Of a DNA stretch of 64,000 bases, positions 46,785 to 59,900 are shown one piece after another. Below the pieces are notes generated by a model, which was not told the origin of the DNA, searched no databases, and saw only the letters and a program-made list of their open reading frames with translations. Each line of letters begins with the position of its first letter. Within the stretch, counting starts at the first letter, position 1. The DNA comes from Atriophallophorus winterbourni (Eukaryota > Platyhelminthes > Trematoda > Plagiorchiida > Microphallidae). The stretch covers positions 62,001 to 126,000 of the forward strand of contig JACCGJ010003123.1 in assembly GCA_013407085.1 (NCBI GenBank). The letters run 5' to 3'. A program made the position numbers and the translations under genes.

Positions 46785-46980
46785 CATCAAGCCTGAACAT
46801 GTTCAAGTCTGAACTTGACAAGTATATGTTGACCAAATCCAACCTCGCACCTAAATACACATGCTGACTTTTCATGTTGACAAAACAGTTGTGTTGTTTC
46901 TATGCATTCCCTATATTTTTAATCTATGGTTACTGTAAAGTATTTTCTTTTTGGACCATTAAAACTTTGAATTACTTTTA
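46785..46980 (+). repeat. CR1-like LINE 3' end nested in another LINE
   Basis: GCATCAAGCCTGAACATGTT through CACATGCTGACTTTTCATG and CCCTATATTTTTAATCTATG to TTGAATTACTTT. Same subfamily as 6160-6835. Confidence 0.8.
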
Positions 46981-46989
46981 TTGCCTATC

Positions 46990-48030
46990 GGAACTAACGC
47001 TCTACAGTTGATGCCGTTTTATGTCTAACTCACAGAATTTTGAAAGAGCACGACACTAAATCACTGGCCGTCAAAGTTTGTTTTCTCGATTACACGAACG
47101 CCTTCGGCTCGGACGATCGTGTCCAACTGGCAGACGTGCTCAAATCACGAGCCTTACCAGGAAAAATAATTAAATCGATATGCGGATACTTTCCCGATAG
47201 ATCTCATTACGCTGAAAACAACAGGATACGCTCCGTTTTGCTCCCGACTGAGAAAGGGGTTCTTCGAGGAGCGATTTTATCTCTCTTTTTATTTTCAGCG
47301 TAGCTGGCTGCGCTTCCACTGCTGACCTCAACCTTCACTTTGAAATACGCAGATGACGTATTCATTGGATGCGCATTACTCAAAGACGACGATTCAAATC
47401 CGCTCTTCGCTGCTTTAGAAAAAATATACTGAATTTGTGTTCACTAATCTGCGTGGCTAACATCGCGAAGAAATTCGAACTAAACTTACTTTATCTAGAT
47501 TTAAGTCCACAGACCTGACTAGAGGGAAATATGTCAAGTATCTAGGAGTCACCATATCTGATAACCTTACTTGCACCCATCATATAAATACTCTACTTAG
47601 TAAATTTCGTAAACTTTCGTTTTATGTTTTTCGTCTTCGTTCTCTCGGTATTGAGTCTAAGCTAATTTCTTACTTCATATGCTCATGCATATTACAACAT
47701 ATTCTGTACTGATCACTTGCAATTTTCCCCGCACTTCTTTCAGACGAATTTGTGTTGCTCCAACGTTGCATCAAGATCGTTTCACACACAAGCCGATATT
47801 CTTGAAAAAATCCTGAAACAACATTTTTCCTATTGCGATCAGCTCATAAATATTATCCTCAATGATATTTCTCATCCACTGCACGAGGATCTCCTTAAAA
47901 ATCAATCTCCCACACAGACTAGATCAAAACACATCATACTGGCTTCTTCATATCGGAGGTAAATTACCCCATTTTCTTCCCGATACTTTCGTCAAAGGGA
48001 ACTCCCTGCTGAACAATTAAGGTCGAATTT
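46990..48030 (+). pseudogene. LINE reverse transcriptase (YADD type), decayed
   Basis: KSLAVKVCFLDYTNAFGSDD (palm motif A region), EKGVLRGAILSLFLFSA, then LKYADDVFIGCAL with the YADD box, VKYLGVTISDNL-like sequence around 47530-47560, RKLSFYVFRLRSLGIESKLI, and the C-terminal LINIILNDISHPLHEDLLKN. Several shifts and stops. Same family as 18697-22660. Confidence 0.85.
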
Positions 48031-48039
48031 ATCTCGTTG

Positions 48040-48616
48040 ATATCATGTGTATGTCTACAGAATGGAAAATGGTCGTATTCCGAAAGATCTACTCTATGGT
48101 GAGTTGCAACTAGGAAGTCGACCATTGGGCAGACCGCACTTGCGGTACAAAGATGTTTGCGAAAGAGATATGAAAGCTCTTGACATTGACCCCGCAAGCT
48201 GGGAAGAACTTGCTCTTGACCACTCACTTTGGAGGCATTGTGTAAAGCGTCGACTGCAAGCTGGGGAGGAGCAAATACAGCTCTTGGCTGCTGAACGCAG
48301 ATCACGCCGCCGGCGTGCAACTGATGCAATACAACCGAGTTCTGACTATCGTTGCAAGCGCTGCGGGAGCGATTGTTCCTCCAGAATCAGACTGTTTAGT
48401 CATTAAAAAAGTTGCAAAACATGACATTCATGCGATGTGATGTACATCCATGGTCGGTATCGACCGACGGAAGGCCAACAACAATCATGTGTATATTTTC
48501 TGTGAATATTTTTTTGTTTTTTTATATTTAATTTGTATAGAATTCGTTGTGTTTTTAAACTAGCCCGAAGCTGAAGTTTCGAAAATAAAGCTTCGTTCTT
48601 CTTCTTCTTCTTCTTC
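48040..48616 (+). pseudogene. LINE C-terminus with Cys finger, 3' UTR and TTC tail
   Basis: Frame 48047-48406: YRMENGRIPKDLLYGELQLG, RPHLRYKDVCERDMKALDID, WEELALDHSLWRHCVKRRL, and a C-terminal finger YRCKRCGSDCSSRIRLFSH. The 3' UTR has CATCCATGGTCGGTATCGAC, AATAAAG (48585) and a TTC repeat to 48616. Best preserved of three copies (also 12110-12540 and 54320-54640). It lies directly after the YADD LINE. Confidence 0.85.
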
Positions 48617-48879
48617 AAACTTTGCTTTGCTCAATAGATATTCATGATAAGCATCGTCGGTAGTTCGCATTGATTTATCGCCCCCTACTTCGTTACCTGC
48701 AGCTGACATTACACTAGTCATAGTCAAATGTTTTGCATGAAGGAACTCGTTACTGAATCGGTTTCTTATACAGCCCCACTATGAAAGCGTAGCCATGTTG
48801 CCGCGCTATCAACAGGAACCTGTGGGAAACAGTCAAAGTAACACATACAGCTGTAAACTATGACTTACTTTGAGTTTGT

Positions 48880-49080
48880 ATTACTTTCAATCGGTGGGAG
48901 CTTCTGGAACAGTCAGAAACCGGTTGAAGTGTTTAAGTGAGGCGATGTGAGCGCCACAATATATTTGACGTTTATAATGGCATGGAGCGCTCGTACAAGA
49001 ATCAATTTGTGATTCTATATTTTTGCATCTTTGTTCTTTGCAACAACACTATTTAACAGTGGCATTCATGTATAATTTCA
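48880..49080 (+). repeat. Decayed subfamily B hammerhead unit
   Basis: CAGTCAGAAACCGGTTGAAG, GGCGATGTGAGCGCCACAAT and, further on, AACAGTGGCATTCATGTATA match unit blocks in order; CTGATGA is lost. Confidence 0.6.
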
Positions 49081-49099
49081 TCATAGAAGAAATTTTTCA

Positions 49100-52000
49100 C
49101 CTCAGTGTGTTCAATGAAGAACGCACAAATTCTTATATACTATCGTTCTTTTCACAAATTCTACAATGTCCAGGTATGACGATAGTGAATAATAGAAAAT
49201 CAAGTAGTAAAGTCACAAGATTGTGTTCGAAATGATATTAACATTTCACAACAGAAATGCGCATTAAATTTGATATTGATTTATTTATTTAATTACCATA
49301 ATTAGTTGATTCACGAATATCGTTACTTGTTTTAGAAACTGTATAGAGTGAGTTCATTATAGCTCTATGTGAGGAACACTCTGCAGACGACCACGCAATG
49401 ACAAATTTTCGTGCTGACCATGCTAGAGCCAAGTAAATGGTATTTATCAATGCATCGAAAAAAAGCTGTCATATAAAGTGAAATGATTTTTGGCTGATCG
49501 AAATCTGCATGAGTTTTAGCAACTACACACACACACTCACGAACATCAAATCGTATTTTGAGCTGATGGGTCTTTGCAACTTGTGAAGGGAACTTGGCTG
49601 GATTCATGGACGCTTTCTTTTGCAAAACGCGTAATTAAGGAGAAATGTTGCGTATAGCAATGCGATTTGAACTGCGTTTACTAACTTCGGTAACGCTTAC
49701 GGAACATGCTCCTTGCAGCCACAAACATGGAGCCGTTCGTGCAGCGTGAGTAACACTGCTAAAATTAAAAATCAACGGTAATTCGAATCTAGGTGATGTT
49801 TCATACGTGTTACCCATTAGCGAAAATATGCCCAGCATAAAAGTCACTTTATATTAATATTGTGTGCTCGCATCCCCTGCATTTACACGCAAATCCATTT
49901 TTCGTTAATTTTAGCATTTTCACCAAACCAAACAAAAGACAAAATTAAATGGCTACCGGCCAAGTAGATAAAATCGTTCATTGGTTGATGATTGCTTGTG
50001 ACCTGAACAGCTGATAAGCGGTTGTCGTCTACCAATCGCGACGAAGGTTATTAAGGTCAATTTTACCGGCGTTAAATAAACTCACGCCGCTCAGAAAAAT
50101 TACTCTCGTGATCGATCGTCTCGGTGCCTTCATTTTGCTTGAGCGATTGGACCGTTGTCGAAAACGACTAGTTTGTGGTAAGTAAAATTTAATTTTAATT
50201 TTATTCGGTCGACATTGAATATGTTTCTGATAGCACATATTTATTTTCATGAGATTTATAAAAAAAATAATTATTGAGCATTCACAAATTTTTCTGCTGT
50301 TCCTCGATCTGTTTTGTGATCCAAGCAGATAATCACAACCCACTGACTATCAAACAAATTTTTGGTTGCTTTTTTCTCATCATTATTTTGTTCCGATTAT
50401 AAACCTAAGTCACGTGCACGGAAACGCCGAGTAAATAATATAGATTTTAAAGATTTATAACTGAAAATGTAAACGGCCTTGCATTAACCACATAATGAAA
50501 AACTTTTCCGTAAACATAAACGCTCATGAAAAATTTCTCTATCATCAAAAGCCATAATGAAATCCATGTCTTCAGCACATGAAGGCCGAATCCATCCGGT
50601 TAAAAAAGTAAAAAGTAAACGTATTTATATATACTGAAAACATAATAATGTACATTTGCAAAGCGAGTGATCATAACGCCTAGTATTACCTGACAACACT
50701 TCGATCTATTTTCGTTAAGTCATTATAATTTGCTTGACATTTTTATCAATCTTTCCCTAGAAATTAGACCGATGACCTTGCCCTATTTACGCGCCGTCAC
50801 TGATCAGGTGAAATGGCTTCGTCAAGTAAACGAGGTGCGGTAACAGGGTCACAGTAATTTTTTCACTATCGCCAGTGGTAGGATGGGAAATAAAGTTGGG
50901 TATATGGTTTTTAATCTGCCAGAGAGACGCAGATTGAATGACGTACCACTCGGAAGACGAACGAGTTAATCATCGCACTACCACGACCCTTGCTTTACAG
51001 ACGTACGTTATAAATCGCGTTTCAGCATCATCAAACGTCATTCTCTCCCTCAATTAATCGATTTCGCCAGTGGCATCCTGGTTTGTGTTCGGAATCTCTG
51101 TGAATGGCTTTTTTCGTCAACATCAAACCCTTACCGATTTGTGATGTTTGAGTTCTCGTGTCTTATTATGTGTGAGTGCTTTTGAGGACGTAACTTGACA
51201 CGAGTCTCTACTGTTCTAATGCCTAGCTGATTGATTGTTTTATGACCACTGAGAAAACCTGCTTAGCCCAATCCATTCCGATAGATTTGTATTAATTTTA
51301 TGCAGCCGACTTGTTGATTTTTGCTTTCGGATAGCAGATATCTTATTTTTCTATCGATATGGCCAATGTACAACAGTTTTCAGATAGATTGAACTTCTGT
51401 AACAGCTGTTGACGAATCCACTAAATTTTTTATTAATATTTTAATCATCTAGCTGTTAGCGAATATTTATTTACCGACCTATCAGTGGTCAATGTTGTGT
51501 ATTTTTAACCTTGCGCAGAATTATAGATTTTTGATCGTATGAAAGGATGCTCCAATTTGTGATGTGTTTTGATGTGCTGCCCGTGTCTTTCATATAAAGG
51601 AAACTTGTTACCAGCAATCGACATACATCTTGTATCCTGTGCCATAATAATTAATCTCTCATTAAGAATGTAGTTTTTCACTGTCACTTTTTCGCATGTC
51701 ATGATGTATAGCATACTGGGGTGGTGGCTCTGCATGTTTTTTCTAGTGGGTTTTTATGTATAAATTTTGAGTTTGCTTTAGCTGCTTTTCCCCACATGGA
51801 CAGAGCTTGGTTTAACCTATTATGATTTACAACATATTCTCGTTGAAATTAGGAGCGTCAGGTGCCGTAATTTTGGTATAAACATTAAATGTTTTGACGA
51901 ATAATATTGCTGGAAAACCTCAAAATGTTTTACCGTTTTTGGACAAATGTTTCACACTGAATAAACCTCGTTTAGTCACGATGTTGCAACAGACTCTCTC

Positions 52001-52640
52001 GCTTCAATTTTTCCCAATCTACTGACGTGATGATTGTGCTTCGATGCTGCCATGTTCTTGCGATTTGCTAGCATTCAACAGCAACTGCGCTAGCGGAACT
52101 AGTAGTCAGGTCAATCGCTTCTCAAGTAATTGGCTATATTTCTATTTTTCTACTCCCTGTACAATTCTCACCCACTGCAGCACACACGTGCAACTCTGGA
52201 TTGTCAGCGCTACATGTTTTAGACAAAAGTTGAAAACACATTTTGAGAAAAAGTATTTTGGAACAAAGATTGAGTTGAAACGAACGGCTAGGGAAGCTTC
52301 GCACAGCCAACTTCGTTTTTCTTTTTAAATAACAGAATGCTCCTGGGTCAAGTGTCGGGGTGCTTACAAATCTCGAAAGTTTTGTTATTGTTTCCATCCT
52401 TACATCTGAACCTTAATTATGGGAATGTTTTAGTTGTATTCAATATTAAAAATGGCCATTTTCGTCAGTTTCGAGCTAGACAATTGCGTAAGATATACAA
52501 AATATGTGTAATATACTATTTATATGGCTTCTCCGCATTCAATTTGTGTTTTCTAGGTTTGTTTTGCTCAAAACTATAAGGCATAACGGTATCCCAGAGA
52601 ATGTATGCCAACATGCAATAAGTTGACTTCAATAACTTCG
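49100..52640. other. No recognised gene; possible donor near 50180
   Basis: AT-rich DNA. A small less AT-rich patch at 49980-50185 ends in TTTGTGGTAAGT, a good 5' splice-site match, but no acceptor partner could be tied to it. Nothing else supported. Confidence 0.3.
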
Positions 52641-53160
52641 GCTGCTTGCCACCTACACGTTACACAAATCTTTTGGACCCAACCCAGGCGATAGGTGATG
52701 TGCTTCATAACAGAACGTCATGCCATCAGCAAGCCACCCGGTTGTTTCTCCCAGCCTTTACGGAGCCTTGCGAACTTGATGCGGTACGACAAGCGACGAG
52801 AACGCATTATTGCATCGTATCACAAACACGCTAACATCAGACTTTGTTCCGATTCATAGCCCTTTTGATCGAGTACATGTCGATCTATTTGCTACGGCTG
52901 TCCTAAATGTCGACCCTGGGGCTCATTTTCAAAATGTGGGGATCACACTGCAATTTTTACTTCGACCGTTGTCAATCGATTGTCAGTCTAGCTGAGGTTG
53001 AATATTTCACGCCACACTCAACACAGGGAAATTTGTATGCCAGCTGGTTGGTGTATTCAGTGTATCCGAATCATATGGATATTTTTGCTGGTTTAAGCAC
53101 AATCGATACAAGCAACACCGAAGCGATAAACGCTTTACGACAACCAGTCTTTCGTATATA
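52640..53160 (+). other. Weak coding-like region
   Basis: Overlapping frames with SPFDRVHVDLFATAVLNVD and YFTPHSTQGNLYASWLVY. The first recalls retroviral-type integrase context (VHVDL) but catalytic spacing cannot be shown. Possibly a very old LTR element relic; low trust. Confidence 0.2.
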
Positions 53161-53164
53161 ATCG

Positions 53165-54300
53165 ACATCAATTATTTTAATTGTTCCATAGTTTATTATA
53201 GCTTGTTTGGAATTTTAAGACTTTTTTCATCCCAGAATTGTTTGATTTAATAATTTCCCGCTAGCTTGACCAATAAAATGCTCTTTTTAATTCCTACACT
53301 GATTGGCCAGTATCCAAAAGATTCTCAGGATCGATGCCTTGAAAATAAGGATAATTTTCTAACATGACATGAGAGAATTTGTCTTAATTAATTGATAAAC
53401 AAGTTTCAAAATTTCCACCCGGGGAAAAATTCGTAAAAGATTTTGACCTGTTTGACTGTTGGTGAAATATTGAACTTTTGAATTTTTACTATTGATGAAA
53501 ACACTGATTTATCGTGATTTCGTTTGTCAACTTTTAGGAATTCGTGAGGATTCGATACAGTGGTCGCTCATTCACTTGAACCGATCACTGATTTTGTTTA
53601 ATTATTTTTTATGGATTTACTACCACTAAATCTCATTAAGCCTGGTTGTAAGCATCCTGATACTATAATTGTAATATCGCCTGGGATTTTTAAAAATAAT
53701 TTTCGAGAACGGGCGCACGATTGAACCATCTAGTTCACCCTACTTGGTTGTACGTTTTTGCATTCAGAATCAAAGAAATGCATCTTGTAATGTTTGATTT
53801 GGAAATGCAACATTTGTATTTCTTTCTTTATATATAGCAACAAGTTCATGTACCGTGTTAATCTCTGAAGGGTTTTGCATTTTGTGGAAAGGCGCATCAG
53901 TGCAGTTATCCGAACTAACAAAAACATCGGCCACTGTAGAAATTATTTCAAAAACAACGTCGTGTGTTAGTTTCACTGATTTGCTACCGGCATTTCACCC
54001 TCTAAATTTCTATTTAGTCAACACATGGTCAACATTTTTGCGGATTGTCGTTCTAGTTTCCGTGAGTTATTCGCCCGGCGGGGTGGAGTTTGAAAGAACG
54101 CGCTGAGTGGCCGATTTATGACTTGGTGTATTGGAATGTAGAACAGTGACGAACAAGAATACTCTTTTCCCTCATTGGTGTCTTGAACCCCTGGGATCAA
54201 ATCAGCTCGAAAAATGCCAGACATTGCAGTGCAGACCACATAAATCAATATTTGAAGCCCACTGTCATTAGACATCGGTTCATCGCTTCGGTGGCCATGC
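53165..54300. other. No recognised gene
   Basis: AT-rich; short frames only. Confidence 0.4.
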
Positions 54301-54319
54301 AGGGCGAGTTGGCCACGAG

Positions 54320-54640
54320 TTGGGTGCTGTTGTTGGCCTCCTTCGGTCGATGTCGACCATGGATGTATATTACAATCGCGTGAATGTTCATGTTCTACAG
54401 CTTTTGGAATGAATAAACAGTCCGATTCGGGAGGAACAATTTCTCCCGCAGCGCTGGCAACGAAAGTCAGAACTCGGTTGTATTGCGTCAGTTGCACGCC
54501 GGCGGCGTGATCAGCGTTCAGCAGCCAAGAGCTGTATCTGCTCCTCCCCAGCTTGCAGATGACTCTTGACACAATGCCTCTAATGTGAGCGGTCAAGAGC
54601 AAGTTCTTCCAAACTCGCCGGGTCAATGCCAAGAGTTGGG
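54320..54640 (-). pseudogene. LINE C-terminus with Cys finger and 3' UTR
   Basis: Minus: HLQAGEEQIQLLAAER, ATDAIQPSSDF, CQRCGRNCSSRIGLF, then the 3' UTR block GGTCGACATCGACCGAAGG. Homologous to 48100-48480; frameshifted. Confidence 0.8.
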
Positions 54641-54649
54641 TGCTAGATT

Positions 54650-56370
54650 GCTGCTAATCTCTCAACTACCACCGGTTACTTCACATAACTGCGAACGACT
54701 AGTAAGAGATTGTTGCTTCCGAATCAGACTGCTCGATGATGTAAAGCGGAAAAGCAATTTATCCAAGAGATGTACGTGTATGGTCGATATTTATCGAGGG
54801 AAACCCACAGGAGAAATTACACACGCTAATAAAAAACCATCAAAAATATTAAACGAGTGTCGTTGTACCGCAAGCAGATAAGCAAAGCAGTTCGAATCGA
54901 TTAACTTATGTAAAGCAAATAGAAATTTCATGTTGCCACTAGCGTAAAGCTCCGTGCTTTGAGTAAGCTCCCCAATTTTTGCTCTATATACTGTAACTTA
55001 GACTGTGGAGCCTTTTGAACTTCGAATTCCCCCCTCAGTGATGAGGTACATAAATTTGCTCTCGGATTTTGCAAACATTAAATGAACTCAAGTATGGATT
55101 TGTTTGAATATTGGCGCGTTAGAAGCGCCCTTGCAGCAATGGTCGTCTGGTAGCGCTTTTTCATCAATCGCTTTCAATTCATGTTTATTACACTTCATGG
55201 GCTAACCGGTTTGACAAAATCGTTATTAACGTCAGTTTATTCTGTCCACTTGTGTAAATTATAAATATAAATGCATCAATTCTATTTTTCATTTTCATAA
55301 TTACGGTTTTAAATGAGTTTGGCGCAAACTTCTTGACGAAGAAATCATACACTGCAACGGTGAAATTAAATTTGACTTATGTTTGACCACTGCACACGAT
55401 TGTATCGCACGATTAAATGAATAGATTATTAGTTACTTCAAAGTTTTTTCAACCAGCATCTGTTTCTACCCGAATCTTCGACTCTCCAATTCCGATCATT
55501 ATCGATTGCCACCTAGGTGAAACGATTTACATGTTATATCTGAACACCGCACATCATTGAATATTTTTAAATATTTGCTACAAAATGTTTAATTCGCTTC
55601 GAACAAAACTAGTTATTTTTTACTGCAAGATTTCATCCTTCAAAATGCTCAATCTTCCTACCTGTTTCCGAGGTAGTCTAGCTGATTCTGCAAAACCGGA
55701 AGTTAGAGGCTATAAATAATGCCAAAAAATTCCACTTGAGCTATTTCACCCTGTTGTTTTTCTAAGAAATTTACTATTTTGGCGAACTCTAAAGATGATC
55801 TCTAAATAGAAGTGGTATATCCGACAGTGATTTATTCTTAACGAATAGAAATATGCGAGGGAAACTAAATTCACTGAGGCATTCGAGACTTGCTTTTTTC
55901 TTTGAAAAATTTGATAATCCGCAATCCGCAAGCAGTCGTGGTATTCTCGGGTCAAATATACCGATTAAACCGTAATGTTATGGATCAGTTCAAATTTTTA
56001 TTTCCATGATTTTCTATTATCTCATGTTTAGTAAATAACCATTTGTCTTGGTTTTTCGTTTCAATTGTTTCAGCAGCTAATAAGCATTTTATTTATTTTA
56101 TTCATTACCTACTGATCCACCGAATATTTCTTGGTTTAGTTGTCTAATTTTTATACCAATTTCTCCTTCACTGATTTCATATTTGGTCCCTTTTTTCTGT
56201 CCTTTCATATTCGCTCACTTAATTCACCCTTTATTAGGGTGATTGGATTGACTTAGTCATATTCAAGGTCACATATTATGTCCCGACTGCGATTTTCACG
56301 ATGGTTCAAATTTTACTTAATGTTTGTGAACGCGTATCCACTACTAGTTATCTGACGATAACATTGTGTG
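54650..56370. other. No recognised gene
   Basis: AT-rich spacer upstream of the L3MBTL-like gene; nothing supported. Confidence 0.4.
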
Positions 56371-56379
56371 TGTACGCAG

Positions 56380-56867
56380 TATGTTTATCTGTCGACCTTT
56401 CTGCTTATGCTAAAGCGGAGTCTCATGCCCTTGACTAGGCCATGCGTGCGTCCGTGCTGCGCTTTCATGTGCCTGTCTGTCTCACGTTCACGCTAGCACA
56501 CACAACGTAAGGTCTCACCAAGTCGCTCCACGTCGCGCGCGCACTGACTGACATACCAATAGGCCGACGATGCAACTAACTCGCTCGCGATTTTAACGCG
56601 CAGCCAGTGAAAATTAAGCCTTATTTTCATCATCCATTATAGATTTATTAACTAAACAAACTGGTTATTATTTAATTTGATTCGTTCGTGTTGAAGGTGT
56701 AGAATTTTTTATTCTCTGTGCTTCGGTAAGTTTAATTTCTCGAAAGTCGATTTATTTTTTCTAAATATTTTTTAAGTAATTTACTCCGGTCGGTAAAATA
56801 AATTTATTGATTTAATCCTTGAAAATATTTTTTCCATTATGATTCAGGCTATATTTTCATGCTTCAG
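56380..56867 (+). promoter_or_regulatory. Probable promoter and 5' untranslated region of the L3MBTL-like gene
   Basis: 56400-56600 is locally rich in CpG (GTCGCGCGCGCACTGACTG, CTCGCTCGCGATTTTAACG), in contrast to the AT-rich surroundings. A donor-like CTTCGGTAAGTTT at 56721 and acceptor-like TTCAGs ending at 56847 and 56867 suggest a 5' UTR intron, or a spliced-leader acceptor if the organism trans-splices. Start site not determinable. Confidence 0.45.
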
Positions 56868-56890
56868 CTTAACAACTGTCGAATATATTA

Positions 56891-56933
56891 ATGTCCGCTA
56901 GTCGTTCCACCATCAACACTTCGGACATGAACG
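56891..56933 (+). CDS. L3MBTL: L3MBTL-like exon 1
   Basis: MSASRSTINTSDMN plus one base; donor GTGAGG. First ATG after the acceptor-like TTCAG at 56867, with an upstream in-frame stop context likely. Phase 1. Confidence 0.75.
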
Positions 56934-59900
56934 GTGAGGATTTTTCTAACGTAATATTACTGTTAGCCATAAATTAGCAAAATTTTATATTTCTAAAATA
57001 AAACTGTGAATTATTTTGATTTTGCACATTTTCCTTACATAAACGATTTTGCACTTGATACGTCGAGACACCATGACATAGAGCTCTTAAAACGCCATGG
57101 ATTTTTGGAATAAATGGGAAGAGTGATTTAATAAAAAAAGCCAATGCGCATTTGATTCAACTTTATCTCGTGAATTTTCAATCGCAAATGCGCGAAAAAC
57201 CGGAACGTTTGGCGTAGAATGAAGGCGTGTTTAAATCAGAAAGCGGGATGGCAATAATAAACCGACATTTCTTGATTTCTATCGATTTTTCGTCAAGGAC
57301 GTAATTTGAATTTGCCTACCCGTCAAATATTGGCCACATATTTTGCTTTGATTTTGTACACTAGCTATCCGGGATAATTCACCTTTTTTACACTGGAAAA
57401 ATTGTTGTACAAAGCTATAAACACTTACATTCAGGATACCATGTATCCCATAAATGGATATTTGGAAACCATATTTCGTAAGTTATGTTCAATTTATCAA
57501 ATGAAAAATCATCGATATGTTCAACCTATTAACACGAAAGTTTTTGTTTCTATGTTACTTAAATGAGTAGCATTGTTTTACAATTTTCAGAACGTGTGCA
57601 GCTGCACGCTTCTAGATTCAAACCCGTAATTTCGAACACTGAACCTATCAATCGGCGACGCAATTCGGATAACCCCATGGAGGCGGTGCCAATATTACCG
57701 AACTTGAATAATTTGAAAGATGTGTCGAGTTACTTATATATGAATGGGAAACCGTCGGGCCGTCAAAAGAGACGCAATACAGATATGGAAAATGGAACTT
57801 TAAATTCCATTCAGAATAAAGAAAAACTATCAGTTGTGCAGCCAATCATTCCAAGTGAGTCTGTGTGTTGGTTAAAATTTCTGGAATTTTTGACGGCTGA
57901 TGTGCATTTTACATTTATTAATAGCCTCTAAATATAATTCTGCTTAACAGTCGTTTCGGGTCTCTCGGAAACACTTATCAAAAGTCACGATCACGTTTAC
58001 TATAATTGACTTTCAATCTTAATTGCGGTGGACAGAAGCCCGTCTTAAAAGAAAGCCTATGCTTTGTCGCATTACGTGAATACCTAACTTGAGGTAAAAA
58101 AGTTGAGCGATAATTTCAACTCTATTGAGGTTACAGCCATTTCTTTCCTGCAATTAGTATTTAAAGCTGCCTGGGTCAACCATAATGTTCCAAAAATTGC
58201 ACATCACCATCACGTTTATGTTGTTTCTGATATATATCCGGATTTTGCGTCATCTCTAATTTAATAGTATTTCTTTGCAAATGGCGACGCGTTTAAAGAA
58301 AAACCTTTCCTGTGCTCTCTTACGACAACGAACTTATGTTTTTGCGATTTATCTGACATTAATGAATGAGCATCTTGTTCGGAGACATTGACGGGATCAG
58401 CGAAATGCATGCAATGCATGCTCGAGATAGACTTTGGGATTATGGCATAGTCCAAAAGTAAATATTGCTTTCTCGTTTCGTTTTTATTAAAAATTTACGT
58501 GCACTGAATTTTCTTTGGCAACTATTTGTGATTATTTCCTGTCTCATCCAGTCTGGGCATTTTTCTGTCTAGGTATTCTTTTTTAAATCCATAGCGTCGG
58601 TCACAAAACCTTCAGGCAGACGGAGCTGGTTATCTCGAGAGTTCAGTCGATCTAGGGGAAGGAAACCCCTTATTTTAAACCTACGCTGATTTTCGGGATA
58701 CCCTATCGCTGGAAAGGCTCGGGAAAAATCGCTGAGGAAAAATCTAGAGTAGTGTCCCGTAGGGGGTTAGTTGGTGCACAGCGCCTCTTTCCGCAACTCC
58801 CTACTTCCTTGCAAATCGCACTTGGTTGTGCATAGGCTAGAGAAGCTGACTCGAACCAACGCTGAGTGGTGCTGGGGACGCCGCTTTGTACCCAAATTCC
58901 CAAGACTCTTCATGACTCACGGATTACTAATCCGTGCCATCAACTAAACCGACTCATCCTCCAGGAGGTGATAGTCAGACAAAAGTTGAATAAGTAGGTA
59001 ATTCACAAAACTTCCCACACCGTCGTAGACAAAGTTGTCGTAGCATATCAATTCACCGCCATTCACCGTACTTTACAGGATAACTCGGCTTCCTAAATAC
59101 GTTTGTTTTTTAACATGTATTAATGTAATTTTTCTCATACTAAATGATGGTCAACAGGTATTTTTGTTCTACTATATTGTACAGAACCATGTCAGTTCGA
59201 GTGGACAAGTTATTTGCGGGAGATCGATTCGAGTTCTGCACCAATCTCATATTTCACTCACGTTCCCCTGGATATTCGAGTAAGTGAAACTGCTTATTCC
59301 GTACAGTTACACATTTTCTGTGGTTACGGAGGGCAACATTTCATTTGTTGGATCACAATTTACGTTATATATAGTCTTAAATGTTTGAGTATTCATTGGC
59401 TGCACCGAATTTAAAGCATATAAGTATTGTGATTATACACCACTTTTTATTCGTTTATGAATTTTGCGGCATGCGAGCTTTATACTGCTAACGCCATTTA
59501 TCTACTTTCCAGAATGATTGCATGGCAGTTCGTTCGAGTTCACACATGCCTTTGTCAAGCAGTTTCCGTCCGAACCAGTGCATGGAAGGCATCGATCCAT
59601 ACAACGAAAGCGTGTTCTGTGCACTGAAGGTTGCAGAAGTTGTGGGAAGACGGTTGCGTTTACGGTTCATCGGTTTTCCTGAAAAGTATGACTTTTGGAC
59701 GACCGTAGACTCGCCATTCTTGTTTCCCATTGGCTGGTGTTCCCAGAACAAACGAGCCTTACTGCCACCGAAATCAAACACTGAACGCGGTCAGGCCAAT
59801 TTTGAGTGGCTCGCATTTATGGCTAAGGAAAATCTCACCGCCGTTCCGAGACATTTATTCCGTGTTCCATGGGACTCTGTAAGTTTATACACATTGTGAT

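Noticed and set aside
59488..59781. 97-codon minus frame opposite exon 4
   Set aside because: Shadow of the MBT1 coding exon.
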